Shown here piece by piece: positions 1-9,090 of a stretch of 64,000 nt of DNA. The position numbers were made by a program, and so were the translations under genes. The stretch is from Bacteroides helcogenes P 36-108 (GTDB lineage Bacteria; Bacteroidota; Bacteroidia; Bacteroidales; Bacteroidaceae), in contig NC_014933.1 of the NCBI RefSeq assembly GCF_000186225.1, forward strand, positions 3,348,001-3,412,000, written 5' to 3'. Within the stretch, counting starts at the first letter, position 1; every line of letters begins with the position of its first letter. The notes beneath the pieces are model-generated. The model saw only the letters and a list, made by a program, of their open reading frames with translations. It made no database searches and was not told where the DNA came from.

Positions 1-761
1 TGCCCTTATCCAAAGTTTACGATTATAATCCCATCCCGGCAGCACTGACTACAGAAGAGAGCAAACTCATTTATGGCGTGCAAGCTAACCTATGGTGTGA
101 ATACATACCCACCGCCGAGCATTGTGAATACATGATCTATCCCCGAATTCTTGCATTAGCCGAAGTAGCCTGGAGTGCTCCTGCACGTAAATCATATACA
201 GATTTTCACCCCCGGGCCTTAAAAGCCGTGGAATGGCTGAAAGCACAAGGATACCACCCGTTCGACTTAAAGAACGAGATAGGTAACCGCCCTGAAGCGT
301 CACAGCCCGTCAAGCACTTGGCATTAGGAAAATCAGTAAAATACAACGCTCCTTACAATGCTTCGTATGCAGCCCATGGAGACAAGAGCCTCACAGATGG
401 TGTATGTGGCGGTTGGACTTATTCCGATGGCATATGGCAAGGATTTATCTCAAGCAACCGGTTGGATGTAGTCATTGACATGGAAACAGAGACAGAGCTT
501 CACTCCATCAGTGCCGACTTTCTGCAAGTAGTGGGTCCCGAAGTGTTCCTTCCCGGTCAGATAATCATATCTGTATCTTCGAACGGAACCGAGTTCACAG
601 AACTATCACGAACCACATATCCGGTTGTAAAATCAGATATTGTGGCCATTAAAAGATACGGATGGCAAGGAGAAGCCCGCGCCCGATACATACGCTATCA
701 AGCATTGGCAGGCCAAGAATTCGGCGGTTGGATTTTCACAGACGAGATTGTGGTAAAATAA
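1..761 (+). CDS. Beta-N-acetylhexosaminidase (GH20), C-terminal part
   Basis: The reading frame is open from the first bases of the window, so the gene starts upstream. The visible part begins inside the GH20 barrel: GVQANLWCEYI and the following YPRILALAEVAWS are typical of the last strands of GH20 hexosaminidases, which remove terminal beta-GlcNAc or GalNAc from glycans. After a short linker (RPEASQPVKHLALG) the last about 150 residues look like a beta-sandwich carbohydrate-binding region of the F5/8 type C kind (SLTDGVCGGWTYSDGIWQGF, then FLPGQIIISVSSNG). A GH2 beta-galactosidase follows after 36 nt in the same direction, which suggests one exo-glycosidase operon acting on host or dietary glycans. 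Signal peptide and catalytic D-E pair lie outside the window, so they cannot be checked. Confidence 0.88.
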   Translation, partial: PLSKVYDYNPIPAALTTEESKLIYGVQANLWCEYIPTAEHCEYMIYPRILALAEVAWSAPARKSYTDFHPRALKAVEWLKAQGYHPFDLKNEIGNRPEASQPVKHLALGKSVKYNAPYNASYAAHGDKSLTDGVCGGWTYSDGIWQGFISSNRLDVVIDMETETELHSISADFLQVVGPEVFLPGQIIISVSSNGTEFTELSRTTYPVVKSDIVAIKRYGWQGEARARYIRYQALAGQEFGGWIFTDEIVVK

Positions 762-797
762 TATTAAAACCTGATAAACTTAATACCCTTATAATTT

Positions 798-3299
798 ATG
801 AACAAGAAGTATAAAATGATCTTAGCTGTCATGTCTGTCCTACCCTTGTTTGCCTATGCACAAGTGCGTACAACACAGACTCTTGAGAAAGGCTGGAAGT
901 TTACTCGTGAAGACAGCAGCGATTTCAGCCAAAAAGTATTTGATGACAGCAAATGGCAGCCTGTCACCATACCTCACGACTGGGCTATTTCCGGTCCTTT
1001 CAGCATTAACAATGATAAACAAAATGTTGCTATCAGCCAAGATGGACAAAAAGAGGCAATGGAACATGCCGGACGTACAGGAGGGCTTCCTTTTGTGGGC
1101 ACAGGATGGTATCGGCTGAATTTTGACGCTCCCACTTTCACCATAGGAAAAAAGGCTACTTTCATTTTTGACGGAGCCATGAGCCACGCACGTGTTTATA
1201 TCAACGGGAAAGAAGCCGGATTTTGGCCTTATGGCTACAATTCCTTTTGTGTGGATGCCACTCCTTATCTGAAGGCAGGTGAAAAAAACACATTAGCTGT
1301 TCGTCTTGAAAACGAGACAGAGTCTTCACGTTGGTATCCCGGAGCCGGACTTTATCGTAACGTCCATTTAGTAATCAATCAAGATGCCTACATCCCAACA
1401 TGGGGAACTCAAATTACGACTCCGATAATAAAAGATGATTTTGCCAAAGTTCATGTGAAAACCCAATTCATCATGCCTGAAGGGAAAAGAATAACCGACT
1501 ATCGTATTAAAACAGAAATTCTGGGGCCGGATAACAAAATGATATCCTCGGATGACAGACCCGGAAACAAGCTGGAAGACAATTTTTTCAGTCAAGACTT
1601 CATAATTTACCATCCGGCTTTGTGGTCACCCGAAAGCCCAACTTTATATACTGCCGTATCTAAAGTGTATGACGGTGAAACTTTGAAAGATGAATACACC
1701 ACCTCTTTCGGCATCCGTTCTATTAAAATCATTCCCGACAAAGGATTCTACCTTAACGGAAAACCTACTGTATTCAAAGGAGTATGCAATCATCATGATC
1801 TCGGTCCTTTGGGTGGCATTGCAAATGAAGCGGGCATCCGTCGGCAAATCCGTATCTTGAAGGACATGGGCTGCAATGCTATCCGTACCTCTCACAACAT
1901 GCCTGCTCCAGAGCTGATTCGTGCTTGCGATGAAATGGGAATGATGGTGATGGCAGAATCATTCGACGAATGGAAAAGTGCCAAAGTACAGAATGGCTAT
2001 CATAAGGTATTTGATGAATGGGCTGAAAAAGACTTAGTAAACCTACTACACCAATTCCGCAATAACCCCAGTATAGTGATGTGGTGCATAGGCAACGAAG
2101 TACCCGATCAGTGGAATGGAGATCGTGGTCCCAAGCTATCACGCTTCCTGCAAGATATCTGCCACCGTGAAGATCCTACACGTCCTGTTACTCAAGGCAT
2201 GGATGCTCCAGACGCCGTAGTAAACAACAATATGGCTGCCGTCATGGATGTGGCAGGATTCAACTACCGTCCGCATAAGTATCAAACCAACTATCAGAAA
2301 CTTCCACAACAGATTATCTTGGGTAGTGAAACTGCCTCAACAGTCAGCTCACGCGGTGTGTATAAGTTCCCCGTAGTGCGCCGTTCAATGCAGAAATATC
2401 CTGATCATCAATCCTCTTCATACGATGTTGAGCATTGTGGTTGGTCTAATCTACCCGAAGATGATTTTATATGGCACGAAGACAAGCCATACTGTATCGG
2501 AGAATTTGTCTGGACCGGCTTCGACTATTTAGGTGAACCCACTCCTTACTATACCGACTGGCCCAGCCATTCTTCTCTATTTGGTATTATTGATCTTGCC
2601 GGATTGCCTAAAGATCGCTACTATCTTTACCGCAGCCATTGGAACAAGAATGAAGAGACTCTGCATATTTTGCCACACTGGAACTGGCAAGGGCGTGAAG
2701 GGGAAGTAACTCCCATATTCGTTTATACCAATTATCCTTCGGCCGAACTGTTCATCAACGGAAAAAGTCAAGGAATGCGTACAAAAGATCTCTCCGTAAC
2801 GATTGAAAACAGTGCCGATTCTGTTTCGACCGCAAACTTCAAGCGCCAGCAGCGCTATCGCCTCATGTGGATGGATACCAAATATGAGCCAGGCACAGTA
2901 AAAATAATAGCTTATGATAAAAATGGAAAGGCTATTGCCGAGAAAGAAATGCATACCGCAGGTAAACCTCATCATATTGAATTAATTCCAGACCGTACAC
3001 AAATCAAGGCAGATGGAAAAGATTTATCATTCATCACTGTCAGAGTGGTGGACAAAGATGGCAATCTATGCCCGCTTGCTGAAAATGAAATCGCTTTCAA
3101 AGTAAAAGGTGCTGGCACATACCGTGCCGGAGCCAATGGGAATCCGGCCTCGCTTGAATCATTCCAAATGCCCAGGATGAAAGTATTCAACGGCATGATG
3201 ACTGCAATCGTTTCTTCTATGGATAAAGCAGGAAAGATTACACTGGAAGCCACCGGCAAAGGCTTGGTTAAAGGTGTAGTAAACCTTGAAAGTAAGTAA
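798..3299 (+). CDS. Secreted GH2 beta-galactosidase
   Basis: An 833-residue protein with a clear signal peptide (residues 1-21, ending FAYAQ), so it is periplasmic or surface located. The domain order is that of GH2: sugar-binding sandwich (about 25-200, with the family signature RWYPGAGLYRNV), Ig-like domain (about 205-305), TIM barrel (about 310-600) and C-terminal DUF4982/Ig-like domains (about 610-833). The acid/base is predicted as E434 in CIGNEVPD. The nucleophile is predicted as E511 in ILGSETAST, which lies where LacZ has ILCEYAH. FVWTGFDY then matches LacZ FVWDW. Beta-galactosidase is the likeliest activity, but relatives with DUF4982 include beta-glucuronidases and others, so the substrate is inferred. 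The gene sits between a GH20 gene and a ROK regulator, consistent with glycan use. Confidence 0.88.
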   Translation: MNKKYKMILAVMSVLPLFAYAQVRTTQTLEKGWKFTREDSSDFSQKVFDDSKWQPVTIPHDWAISGPFSINNDKQNVAISQDGQKEAMEHAGRTGGLPFVGTGWYRLNFDAPTFTIGKKATFIFDGAMSHARVYINGKEAGFWPYGYNSFCVDATPYLKAGEKNTLAVRLENETESSRWYPGAGLYRNVHLVINQDAYIPTWGTQITTPIIKDDFAKVHVKTQFIMPEGKRITDYRIKTEILGPDNKMISSDDRPGNKLEDNFFSQDFIIYHPALWSPESPTLYTAVSKVYDGETLKDEYTTSFGIRSIKIIPDKGFYLNGKPTVFKGVCNHHDLGPLGGIANEAGIRRQIRILKDMGCNAIRTSHNMPAPELIRACDEMGMMVMAESFDEWKSAKVQNGYHKVFDEWAEKDLVNLLHQFRNNPSIVMWCIGNEVPDQWNGDRGPKLSRFLQDICHREDPTRPVTQGMDAPDAVVNNNMAAVMDVAGFNYRPHKYQTNYQKLPQQIILGSETASTVSSRGVYKFPVVRRSMQKYPDHQSSSYDVEHCGWSNLPEDDFIWHEDKPYCIGEFVWTGFDYLGEPTPYYTDWPSHSSLFGIIDLAGLPKDRYYLYRSHWNKNEETLHILPHWNWQGREGEVTPIFVYTNYPSAELFINGKSQGMRTKDLSVTIENSADSVSTANFKRQQRYRLMWMDTKYEPGTVKIIAYDKNGKAIAEKEMHTAGKPHHIELIPDRTQIKADGKDLSFITVRVVDKDGNLCPLAENEIAFKVKGAGTYRAGANGNPASLESFQMPRMKVFNGMMTAIVSSMDKAGKITLEATGKGLVKGVVNLESK

Positions 3300-3335
3300 A
3301 TAGAGGATAAGCAAAAATCTTATTGATATTCACAT

Positions 3336-3373
3336 ACTTATACTAACATGTGTGACAGCATGTTAGTATAAGT
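3336..3373. promoter_or_regulatory. Perfect 15-bp inverted repeat upstream of the ROK gene
   Basis: Arms 3336-3350 (ACTTATACTAACATG) and 3359-3373 are perfect reverse complements with an 8-nt loop. No T-run follows, so it is a poor intrinsic terminator. It ends 22 nt before the ATG of the ROK regulator, where an autoregulatory operator or a 5'-leader hairpin would lie. The function is inferred from position. Confidence 0.6.
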
Positions 3374-3395
3374 TATATAACAAAAGAAAACGAAC

Positions 3396-4604
3396 ATGAA
3401 ACAACATCTTTTAAAAGAAATAGAACATGGAAGTAAAAATGCACTTCTAAAAAAACGAATCATTACACATTATATATATAACGGCAGTTCTACTATCACA
3501 GATTTGTCTAAGGAATTAGATTTAAGTGTACCTACTGTTACTAAATTCATTAGTGAAATGTATGAGGAAGGATACATCAATGACTATGGAAAATTAGAAA
3601 CCAGTGGAGGAAGACACCCCAATTTGTATGGGCTGAATCCAGAATCCGGGTATTTCATCGGGGTGGATATCAAAAGATTTGCTGTCAATATAGGCCTGAT
3701 TAATTTCAAAGGTGATATGATGGAACTAAAAATGAATATTCCATACAAGTTTGAAAATACTCCGGAAGCACTGGAAGAATTATGCAGGCTCATCCGAACT
3801 TTTATAAAGAAAGCCAATGTCAATACAGAAAAAATACTCAATATAAACATCAACATATCCGGCCGTGTCAATCCAGAATCAGGATATAGCTTTAGCCTGT
3901 TTAACTTTTCAGAACAACCATTGGCAGAGATACTGACAGACAAAATAGGATATCCAGTCTGCATAGACAATGATACCCGTGCCATGACCTATGGAGAATA
4001 CTTGCAAGGAAGAGTTAAAGGAGAAAAAAACATCATCTTTGTCAATGTAAGCTGGGGACTTGCTATCGGTATTATCATAAATGGAGAAATTTATATTGGA
4101 AAGTCTGGATTTTCAGGAGAATTCGGACATGTCAATGCTTTCGACAATGAAATTCTTTGTCATTGCGGAAAGAAAGGCTGTTTAGAAACAGAAGCGTCAG
4201 GTTCGGCACTACACCGCATACTATTAGAACGGATTAATAATGGAGAAAGTTCTATCCTATCCGGTCGTGCAACCATGAAAGAAGATCCGCTAACATTAGA
4301 TGAGATTATAGCGGCCGTAAACAAAGAAGATTTGCTCTGCATTGAAATAGTGGAAGAAATTGGTCAAAAATTAGGAAAACAAATAGCCGGACTCATCAAT
4401 ATATTTAATCCGGAACTGGTAATCATAGGTGGAACATTATCTCTGACCGGTGACTATATCACTCAACCTATAAAGACAGCAGTCAGAAAATACTCTTTAA
4501 ATTTAGTAAATAAAGACTCTGTTATTTCCACATCCAAACTGAAAGATAAAGCAGGTATTATAGGAGCTTGTATGCTTGCACGAAGCAGGATGTTCGAGAG
4601 CTAA
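3396..4604 (+). CDS. ROK-family transcriptional regulator (NagC/XylR-like)
   Basis: 402 residues. Residues 1-75 form a winged helix-turn-helix (STITDLSKELDLSVPTVTKF). The rest is a ROK sugar-kinase-like domain with the phosphate/sugar loop (YFIGVDIKRF), the sugar-contacting stretch (IDNDTRAMTYGE) and the ROK zinc signature in order: EFGHV, then CHCGKKGCLE. ROK repressors of this layout bind a sugar or sugar phosphate and release operator DNA. Its place after GH20 and GH2 genes suggests it senses a product of those enzymes (amino sugar or galactose), but the ligand is not readable. Its stop overlaps the stop of the converging cupin gene by a few bases. Autoregulation through the inverted repeat at 3336-3373 is plausible. 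Confidence 0.88.
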   Translation: MKQHLLKEIEHGSKNALLKKRIITHYIYNGSSTITDLSKELDLSVPTVTKFISEMYEEGYINDYGKLETSGGRHPNLYGLNPESGYFIGVDIKRFAVNIGLINFKGDMMELKMNIPYKFENTPEALEELCRLIRTFIKKANVNTEKILNININISGRVNPESGYSFSLFNFSEQPLAEILTDKIGYPVCIDNDTRAMTYGEYLQGRVKGEKNIIFVNVSWGLAIGIIINGEIYIGKSGFSGEFGHVNAFDNEILCHCGKKGCLETEASGSALHRILLERINNGESSILSGRATMKEDPLTLDEIIAAVNKEDLLCIEIVEEIGQKLGKQIAGLINIFNPELVIIGGTLSLTGDYITQPIKTAVRKYSLNLVNKDSVISTSKLKDKAGIIGACMLARSRMFES

Positions 4605-5062
4605 AGTTCCAACATCCGCTTCATAAAAGCTTCCACACCTTCTTTATCAGAGGCTACAGGAGCCCACGAAGCAAGATCTTGGGGAGAAAGGGGCTGGTAG
4701 GGACCTTTCTTTATCTCAAAGATAGCAGTCCCCGACTCTAAGGCTATGATACTATGCCATGTATAAGGAGGAATTTCTAAACCATATTTACCTTCTACCG
4801 GATTGAGATGTGCTTTCTCTATCGCATTACCCTCTTCGTCATAAAAGAAAACCAATAAACTTCCACGCAAAACCAGATAAGTTTCCTCTTTATCGGTATG
4901 GCGGTGCGGAGGTAGATATGTACCTGGTTCCAAGGCATTCAACAAACGATGTATAGGTGCATCCATTGTTGTATGAAAATTATAATTCATACGTAAACGG
5001 GGACTCTCCTTAGCCTGTCTTGTAACAGAATCCAACAATTCTTCTGTTATCAACTTCATCAT
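4601..5062 (-). CDS. WbuC-family cupin
   Basis: A 153-residue single-domain cupin. The metal-binding motif is visible (PPHRHTDKEETYLVLRGSL: two His, a Glu and then the beta-strand), with a second half containing PPYTWHSIIAL. The WbuC family is often found at the ends of polysaccharide loci and has no firmly assigned reaction. This fits its place downstream of SLBB, Wzz and NGN-domain genes, with its ATG overlapping the stop of the NGN gene, so the two are probably translated together. It converges tail-to-tail with the ROK gene, stops overlapping. A sugar-nucleotide isomerase role is possible but unproven. Confidence 0.75.
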   Translation of the reverse strand: MMKLITEELLDSVTRQAKESPRLRMNYNFHTTMDAPIHRLLNALEPGTYLPPHRHTDKEETYLVLRGSLLVFFYDEEGNAIEKAHLNPVEGKYGLEIPPYTWHSIIALESGTAIFEIKKGPYQPLSPQDLASWAPVASDKEGVEAFMKRMLEL

Positions 5063-5406
5063 TACTTCAATAATCGAATAAATATTGCAGGAAGTTCAGC
5101 TTTGTCAGCTTCAATAGACAAACTATTACCTTTTTTATCTACTATAAATGTTGCTTTTTGAGAAGCTACCAAAGGCATTACTTTTTCAGTATCACCGGCC
5201 ACAAACAAGCAGCCGGAAAAGAGAGGTGTAACTATCTCTTTCTTTTTTCCGTTCCATTTCACAAATACGACCTGCATCGGGCAGTATGTTGCATATCCGG
5301 CAGCATTCAGATACTGCATCAATTTATGTTCTGACTTTGGCGGCGTATATAATGCATGCCAACACATCATATTATTATCCATTATCATACCGTTTGCTTT
5401 TTCCAT
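5062..5406 (-). CDS. Short UpxY/NusG-like antiterminator (NGN domain only)
   Basis: 114 residues. After a short lead the protein has the NGN fold: CWHALYTPPKSEHKL, then AGYATYCPMQVVFVKWNGKK and VTPLFSGCLFVAGD. These match UpxY-type NusG paralogues that let RNA polymerase read through capsule operons. UpxY proteins are about 170 residues with a C-terminal KOW domain; this one stops at RLLK right after the NGN domain. It overlaps the end of wzz by 22 nt if the first ATG (MEKANG) is used; the internal ATGs MIMDNN would reduce this. It also sits late in its operon, whereas working UpxY genes are normally first. It may be a remnant or an NGN-only regulator. Confidence 0.65.
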   Translation of the reverse strand: MEKANGMIMDNNMMCWHALYTPPKSEHKLMQYLNAAGYATYCPMQVVFVKWNGKKKEIVTPLFSGCLFVAGDTEKVMPLVASQKATFIVDKKGNSLSIEADKAELPAIFIRLLK

Positions 5407-6494
5407 CCTTTTAATAAATCTTTCACAAATAAAATCCAGCCTACACTACCTACGCCTGCCAAAAACACAAAACCTATCAAAATCATTACTTTATTAGGCT
5501 TTGCAGGGCGCAAAGGCACTGTAGCGGGTTGTACTACCGTATATACCGGAGTTATTTCCTGAACTTTGGCTTTAGCCATCTGTAATTGTTGGGATACTTG
5601 TGTATATACTTGATATGCTAAATTCATTTCATTTTGTAAACGTTCCTGTTCCGCACGGTAACTCAACAAAATTATATTTTGGTTCGCATCTACGAAATTG
5701 GCATATTTTTTCTGAGCCTCAGTATAACTCACCTTAGCTTCTTCATATAATTTCGCTGTAAAAGCTAAATCATGCCGAGCCTTATTGGTCCTATAATCAG
5801 TGATATAATTTTGCAAACAATGCATAACAGTGTCAGTCAGTGAAGCAGAAATCATCGGATCCTGCATTGTTACAGCCAATGTAGTCACACCGGTCTTCTT
5901 ATCTGCAGAAATAGAAATACGCTTGCTCAAAGCATCTGCAATCTTTGCTTCATCCAGTGTCAGATGAAAAGGATTAAATTCCGTGCCATCACCTTCCTCC
6001 GGTTTATCTCTAAATAAGGATATTGTCCAGCCTAAAGCTTTAAAAGGGGCAGACATTATAGCTCCCCACCAAGGTCCTCGTTGATAATCTTTAAGATAAG
6101 CATATAAAGTCGTATCTACCTTGCCTTTCTGATCTTTAACTCTCACATCAAATAATTCGATGAGAAACGGAGTAGAACTAACGATGTCAGGATACAGGTC
6201 GGGAGATAAAGCATCTTCACCGGAAGAACTGCCTAAATTAATACCTGCCATAGCAGCAAGCGCCCCCATGCTTCCACCACCGGACTTTCCTCCGCTTTCA
6301 GGAGCTAAAGTCACGCTGGTAGAATATTCTTTAGGAATACTGAATGAAACAATTAATCCGATAAAGGCAGCGATACCACATGTCTTAAAAACCAACTTGC
6401 GATCAACCCAAACTTTCCGAGCAAGCTCAATCAAATCAATTTCTTGTTCCTCCGGTTGTTGAGGAGACGTATTTTGTATCTTTTCTTCACTCAT
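5385..6494 (-). CDS. Wzz-family polysaccharide chain-length determinant
   Basis: 369 residues with the Wzz layout: cytoplasmic N-terminus (to about 35), transmembrane helix 1 (FKTCGIAAFIGLIVSFSIP), a long periplasmic region with coiled-coil segments (FTAKLYEEAKVSYTEAQKKY and following) and transmembrane helix 2 near the C-terminus (MILIGFVFLAGVGSVGWILF), preceded by the proline-rich PATVPLRPAKPNK motif. It sets polymer length and bridges inner and outer membrane export parts. It lacks a C-terminal BY-kinase domain. It lies 10 nt downstream of the SLBB exporter gene, in the same operon. Confidence 0.85.
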   Translation of the reverse strand: MSEEKIQNTSPQQPEEQEIDLIELARKVWVDRKLVFKTCGIAAFIGLIVSFSIPKEYSTSVTLAPESGGKSGGGSMGALAAMAGINLGSSSGEDALSPDLYPDIVSSTPFLIELFDVRVKDQKGKVDTTLYAYLKDYQRGPWWGAIMSAPFKALGWTISLFRDKPEEGDGTEFNPFHLTLDEAKIADALSKRISISADKKTGVTTLAVTMQDPMISASLTDTVMHCLQNYITDYRTNKARHDLAFTAKLYEEAKVSYTEAQKKYANFVDANQNIILLSYRAEQERLQNEMNLAYQVYTQVSQQLQMAKAKVQEITPVYTVVQPATVPLRPAKPNKVMILIGFVFLAGVGSVGWILFVKDLLKGWKKQTV

Positions 6495-6504
6495 AACACC
6501 TAAT

Positions 6505-8961
6505 TTACTTAAAAAGATTTACCATTGTTGCAATCATTGTCGCCAAGGATGCTGTAGTAGTACCCATTCCCATAATTTCGGCAACGCTCATTTTCTTCTT
6601 CGGATCTTTACTTGGAACAATAATTTCACATCCCGGCTCAATAGCTTTTGCATTCCCTGACTTTAAACGAGATACTGTACCATTCATGTAAACAACATAA
6701 GCTTTCCGCTTCTTCGCATCATTGCCGAAACCACCGGCTTGATTGATATAATAACGCAAATTCTCACCTTTTCTATATAGCACTGTATTGGGATACATTA
6801 CCGCACCATTAATTTTAACCGTACTCACATATTCCGGAACAAACAGCATATCACCTTCACGTAATACCATATCATAATCTGAACCGGGATTCTGCAATGC
6901 TTTCTCCAAACTAATACCGACAGAATAAGTATCAGATAAATCCATTTTCTTTATTGAAATGGAATCACCTCCTCCCATTTGAGCCATACGCAATGCATCT
7001 TCCTTGCGACGAAGTTCTTCTTCAGTCATCTTGCGTATCAAACGAGCTCCCTTTACATAAGCATCGGGAGTTATACCACCAGCTTTAGTGATTAAGTCAC
7101 TCAAACGCTCATTCTTTTTAGATAAAGCATAGCTCCCGCTGAAAAGAACCTCTCCACCTACCATCACATTCTGTTGCTGGTGATAAGCCGGACTTTTACG
7201 AATATACACTTCATCAAACGGTTCAAGATGAAAGTCCTCACTTCCCTCGCCTACCAATAAGCCCTCTCTTAAATCAAAAGAAAAATTCTCACCTACTGTT
7301 GTACTAAAAATAGTACTTTTAGGCTCTTTTACACGACGGGCTACTTCAATCTTGGTAGTAGCGGCAGCTTCCAATAAACCACCGGCTTGTATAATCAAAT
7401 CTTCCACTGTCATTTTATCCGAATAGAGATATGTACCCGGATTAGCAACTTCACCATGAATAGTTAATGTTGCCTCTTCTTTTAAATCATGAATACTTGG
7501 TATATACAAAATATCATTTTTCTGCAAAGGAATGTCTGCTACAGTTCCATTCAACAATCCTTTCATGTCAACCGGAATAATTTCATGGGTCAAATCTTCA
7601 AGCTCACGATCAATAATAGCACGATTCAAAAAAGCATCCCCACGTACACCTTCAGCCTTCTTTATAAGCTGTTTCACTGTATTGACAGTTCCATTCAACT
7701 GATATAATCCTTCGCGATACACAGCTCCACGAATCTCAACACGGTTTTCAAAACGCTGTAATACTGAATCTACTGTAACGATATCACCATCTTCTATGCG
7801 GAATACAGAATAATCCATTTCATCCACATTATAAATTTGATGTTCGCGACCACTCTTACGCACAATGCGCACCGCTTTCTTATAAGCATCACCTGTAAAA
7901 TTACCAGCGTACTTCAATAATGTAGCAACGGTTTCTGTTGGTTTCATTTCATAGTACATAGGGCGCTTTATTTTTCCCAATATTTGTACCAATGACTGAT
8001 AGGGATTTACAAGAATAACATCACCATCCTGCAAACGAACATCATCTTTCATCTTCCCTTTCATCAGCAAGTCATAAATATCCAGATCTGCAATTACATT
8101 ACCGTTACGTACAACTTTTATACTACGCAAACTACCTATTTTATTCACACCACCGGCACTATATAATGCATGGAATACCGAAGCAAAAGAAGAAAGAGTA
8201 TAAGTTCCGGGAATCGCAACTTCTCCCATTACATTAACCTGAATAGACCGTATCTCACCCAATGTAAGTTTTACCTGCGTAGAAGGCACATTACCTGTTA
8301 CACCTGAATAAATTCTGGCAAACTCCTGTTTCAGATAACTATTTGCCTCTTTAACAGTTTTACCACTCAAATAAACTGGTCCTAAATTATTAACCAATAT
8401 ACTTCCTTCAGGAGATATCATTTGACGGATAGTTGCTTCAGAAGCGCCCCAGACATCTATTATCACCTCATCTCCGGGGCCTAAACGATAGTTCACCGGA
8501 GTAGCAACGTTTACATTTGGTTCAAAAGTCAGGTTCTCATTTGTAAAAATATCATGACCATATATTTGCTGTGTGCGATCCTTTTTCACCAAGCCTACCC
8601 TATCTACGTCCAGTGAATCTTCGCGCATTTCCATCTGGGAACCAACCTTCTGTTTGAAAGAAGCACGTAAGTTTGAAGTTCTGCCTGATGATTGTTGTCC
8701 GCGTTGACGGGAACGATTACCATCTGAATTAGAATCCTGCAAGTTTCCAGTCTTAGAGTTTTCGTACTTTTGCTGTATTCTCCCAACCTGTTCTTTGGTT
8801 ACACCTCTCCGCATCAATTCTGTAGTAATCTGCTTTTGATTTTTACCCATTTGCTGGGCACTTTTTACATATTGAATGACTTGATCATCCGACATTTGCT
8901 GAGCGACAGCCACTCCTGACAAAGTACATATCAAGAAGAATAGTGTTATTAATCTATGCAT
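6505..8961 (-). CDS. SLBB-domain polysaccharide export protein (Wza-like)
   Basis: 818 residues with a signal peptide (MHRLITLFFLIC to VAVAQ). A Gln/Ser-rich linker (about 30-100) is followed by the Poly_export motif (RLGPGDEVIIDVWGASE) and then a chain of SLBB domains recognisable by repeated patterns such as GEVAIPGTY, GAVYREGLY, GEVANPGTYLY, GEVLFSGSYAL and GAVMYPNTVL. This is the long Bacteroidetes type of the periplasmic/outer-membrane channel for capsule or exopolysaccharide. A hydrophobic C-terminal segment (ASLATMIATMVNLF) could contact the membrane. The gene is followed by wzz in the same direction; together they form the export pair. Confidence 0.88.
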   Translation of the reverse strand: MHRLITLFFLICTLSGVAVAQQMSDDQVIQYVKSAQQMGKNQKQITTELMRRGVTKEQVGRIQQKYENSKTGNLQDSNSDGNRSRQRGQQSSGRTSNLRASFKQKVGSQMEMREDSLDVDRVGLVKKDRTQQIYGHDIFTNENLTFEPNVNVATPVNYRLGPGDEVIIDVWGASEATIRQMISPEGSILVNNLGPVYLSGKTVKEANSYLKQEFARIYSGVTGNVPSTQVKLTLGEIRSIQVNVMGEVAIPGTYTLSSFASVFHALYSAGGVNKIGSLRSIKVVRNGNVIADLDIYDLLMKGKMKDDVRLQDGDVILVNPYQSLVQILGKIKRPMYYEMKPTETVATLLKYAGNFTGDAYKKAVRIVRKSGREHQIYNVDEMDYSVFRIEDGDIVTVDSVLQRFENRVEIRGAVYREGLYQLNGTVNTVKQLIKKAEGVRGDAFLNRAIIDRELEDLTHEIIPVDMKGLLNGTVADIPLQKNDILYIPSIHDLKEEATLTIHGEVANPGTYLYSDKMTVEDLIIQAGGLLEAAATTKIEVARRVKEPKSTIFSTTVGENFSFDLREGLLVGEGSEDFHLEPFDEVYIRKSPAYHQQQNVMVGGEVLFSGSYALSKKNERLSDLITKAGGITPDAYVKGARLIRKMTEEELRRKEDALRMAQMGGGDSISIKKMDLSDTYSVGISLEKALQNPGSDYDMVLREGDMLFVPEYVSTVKINGAVMYPNTVLYRKGENLRYYINQAGGFGNDAKKRKAYVVYMNGTVSRLKSGNAKAIEPGCEIIVPSKDPKKKMSVAEIMGMGTTTASLATMIATMVNLFK

Positions 8962-9090
8962 AAGATATTCTGATTAATCTTTTGAATTTTTGCAATCAAT
9001 AAATATAAATCGGGCACAAAGGTAACATAATATTTTCATAATATGCATTTATTCTTCCTCTAAGTTTCCGAAAAAGCATTAAAAGGTTTT

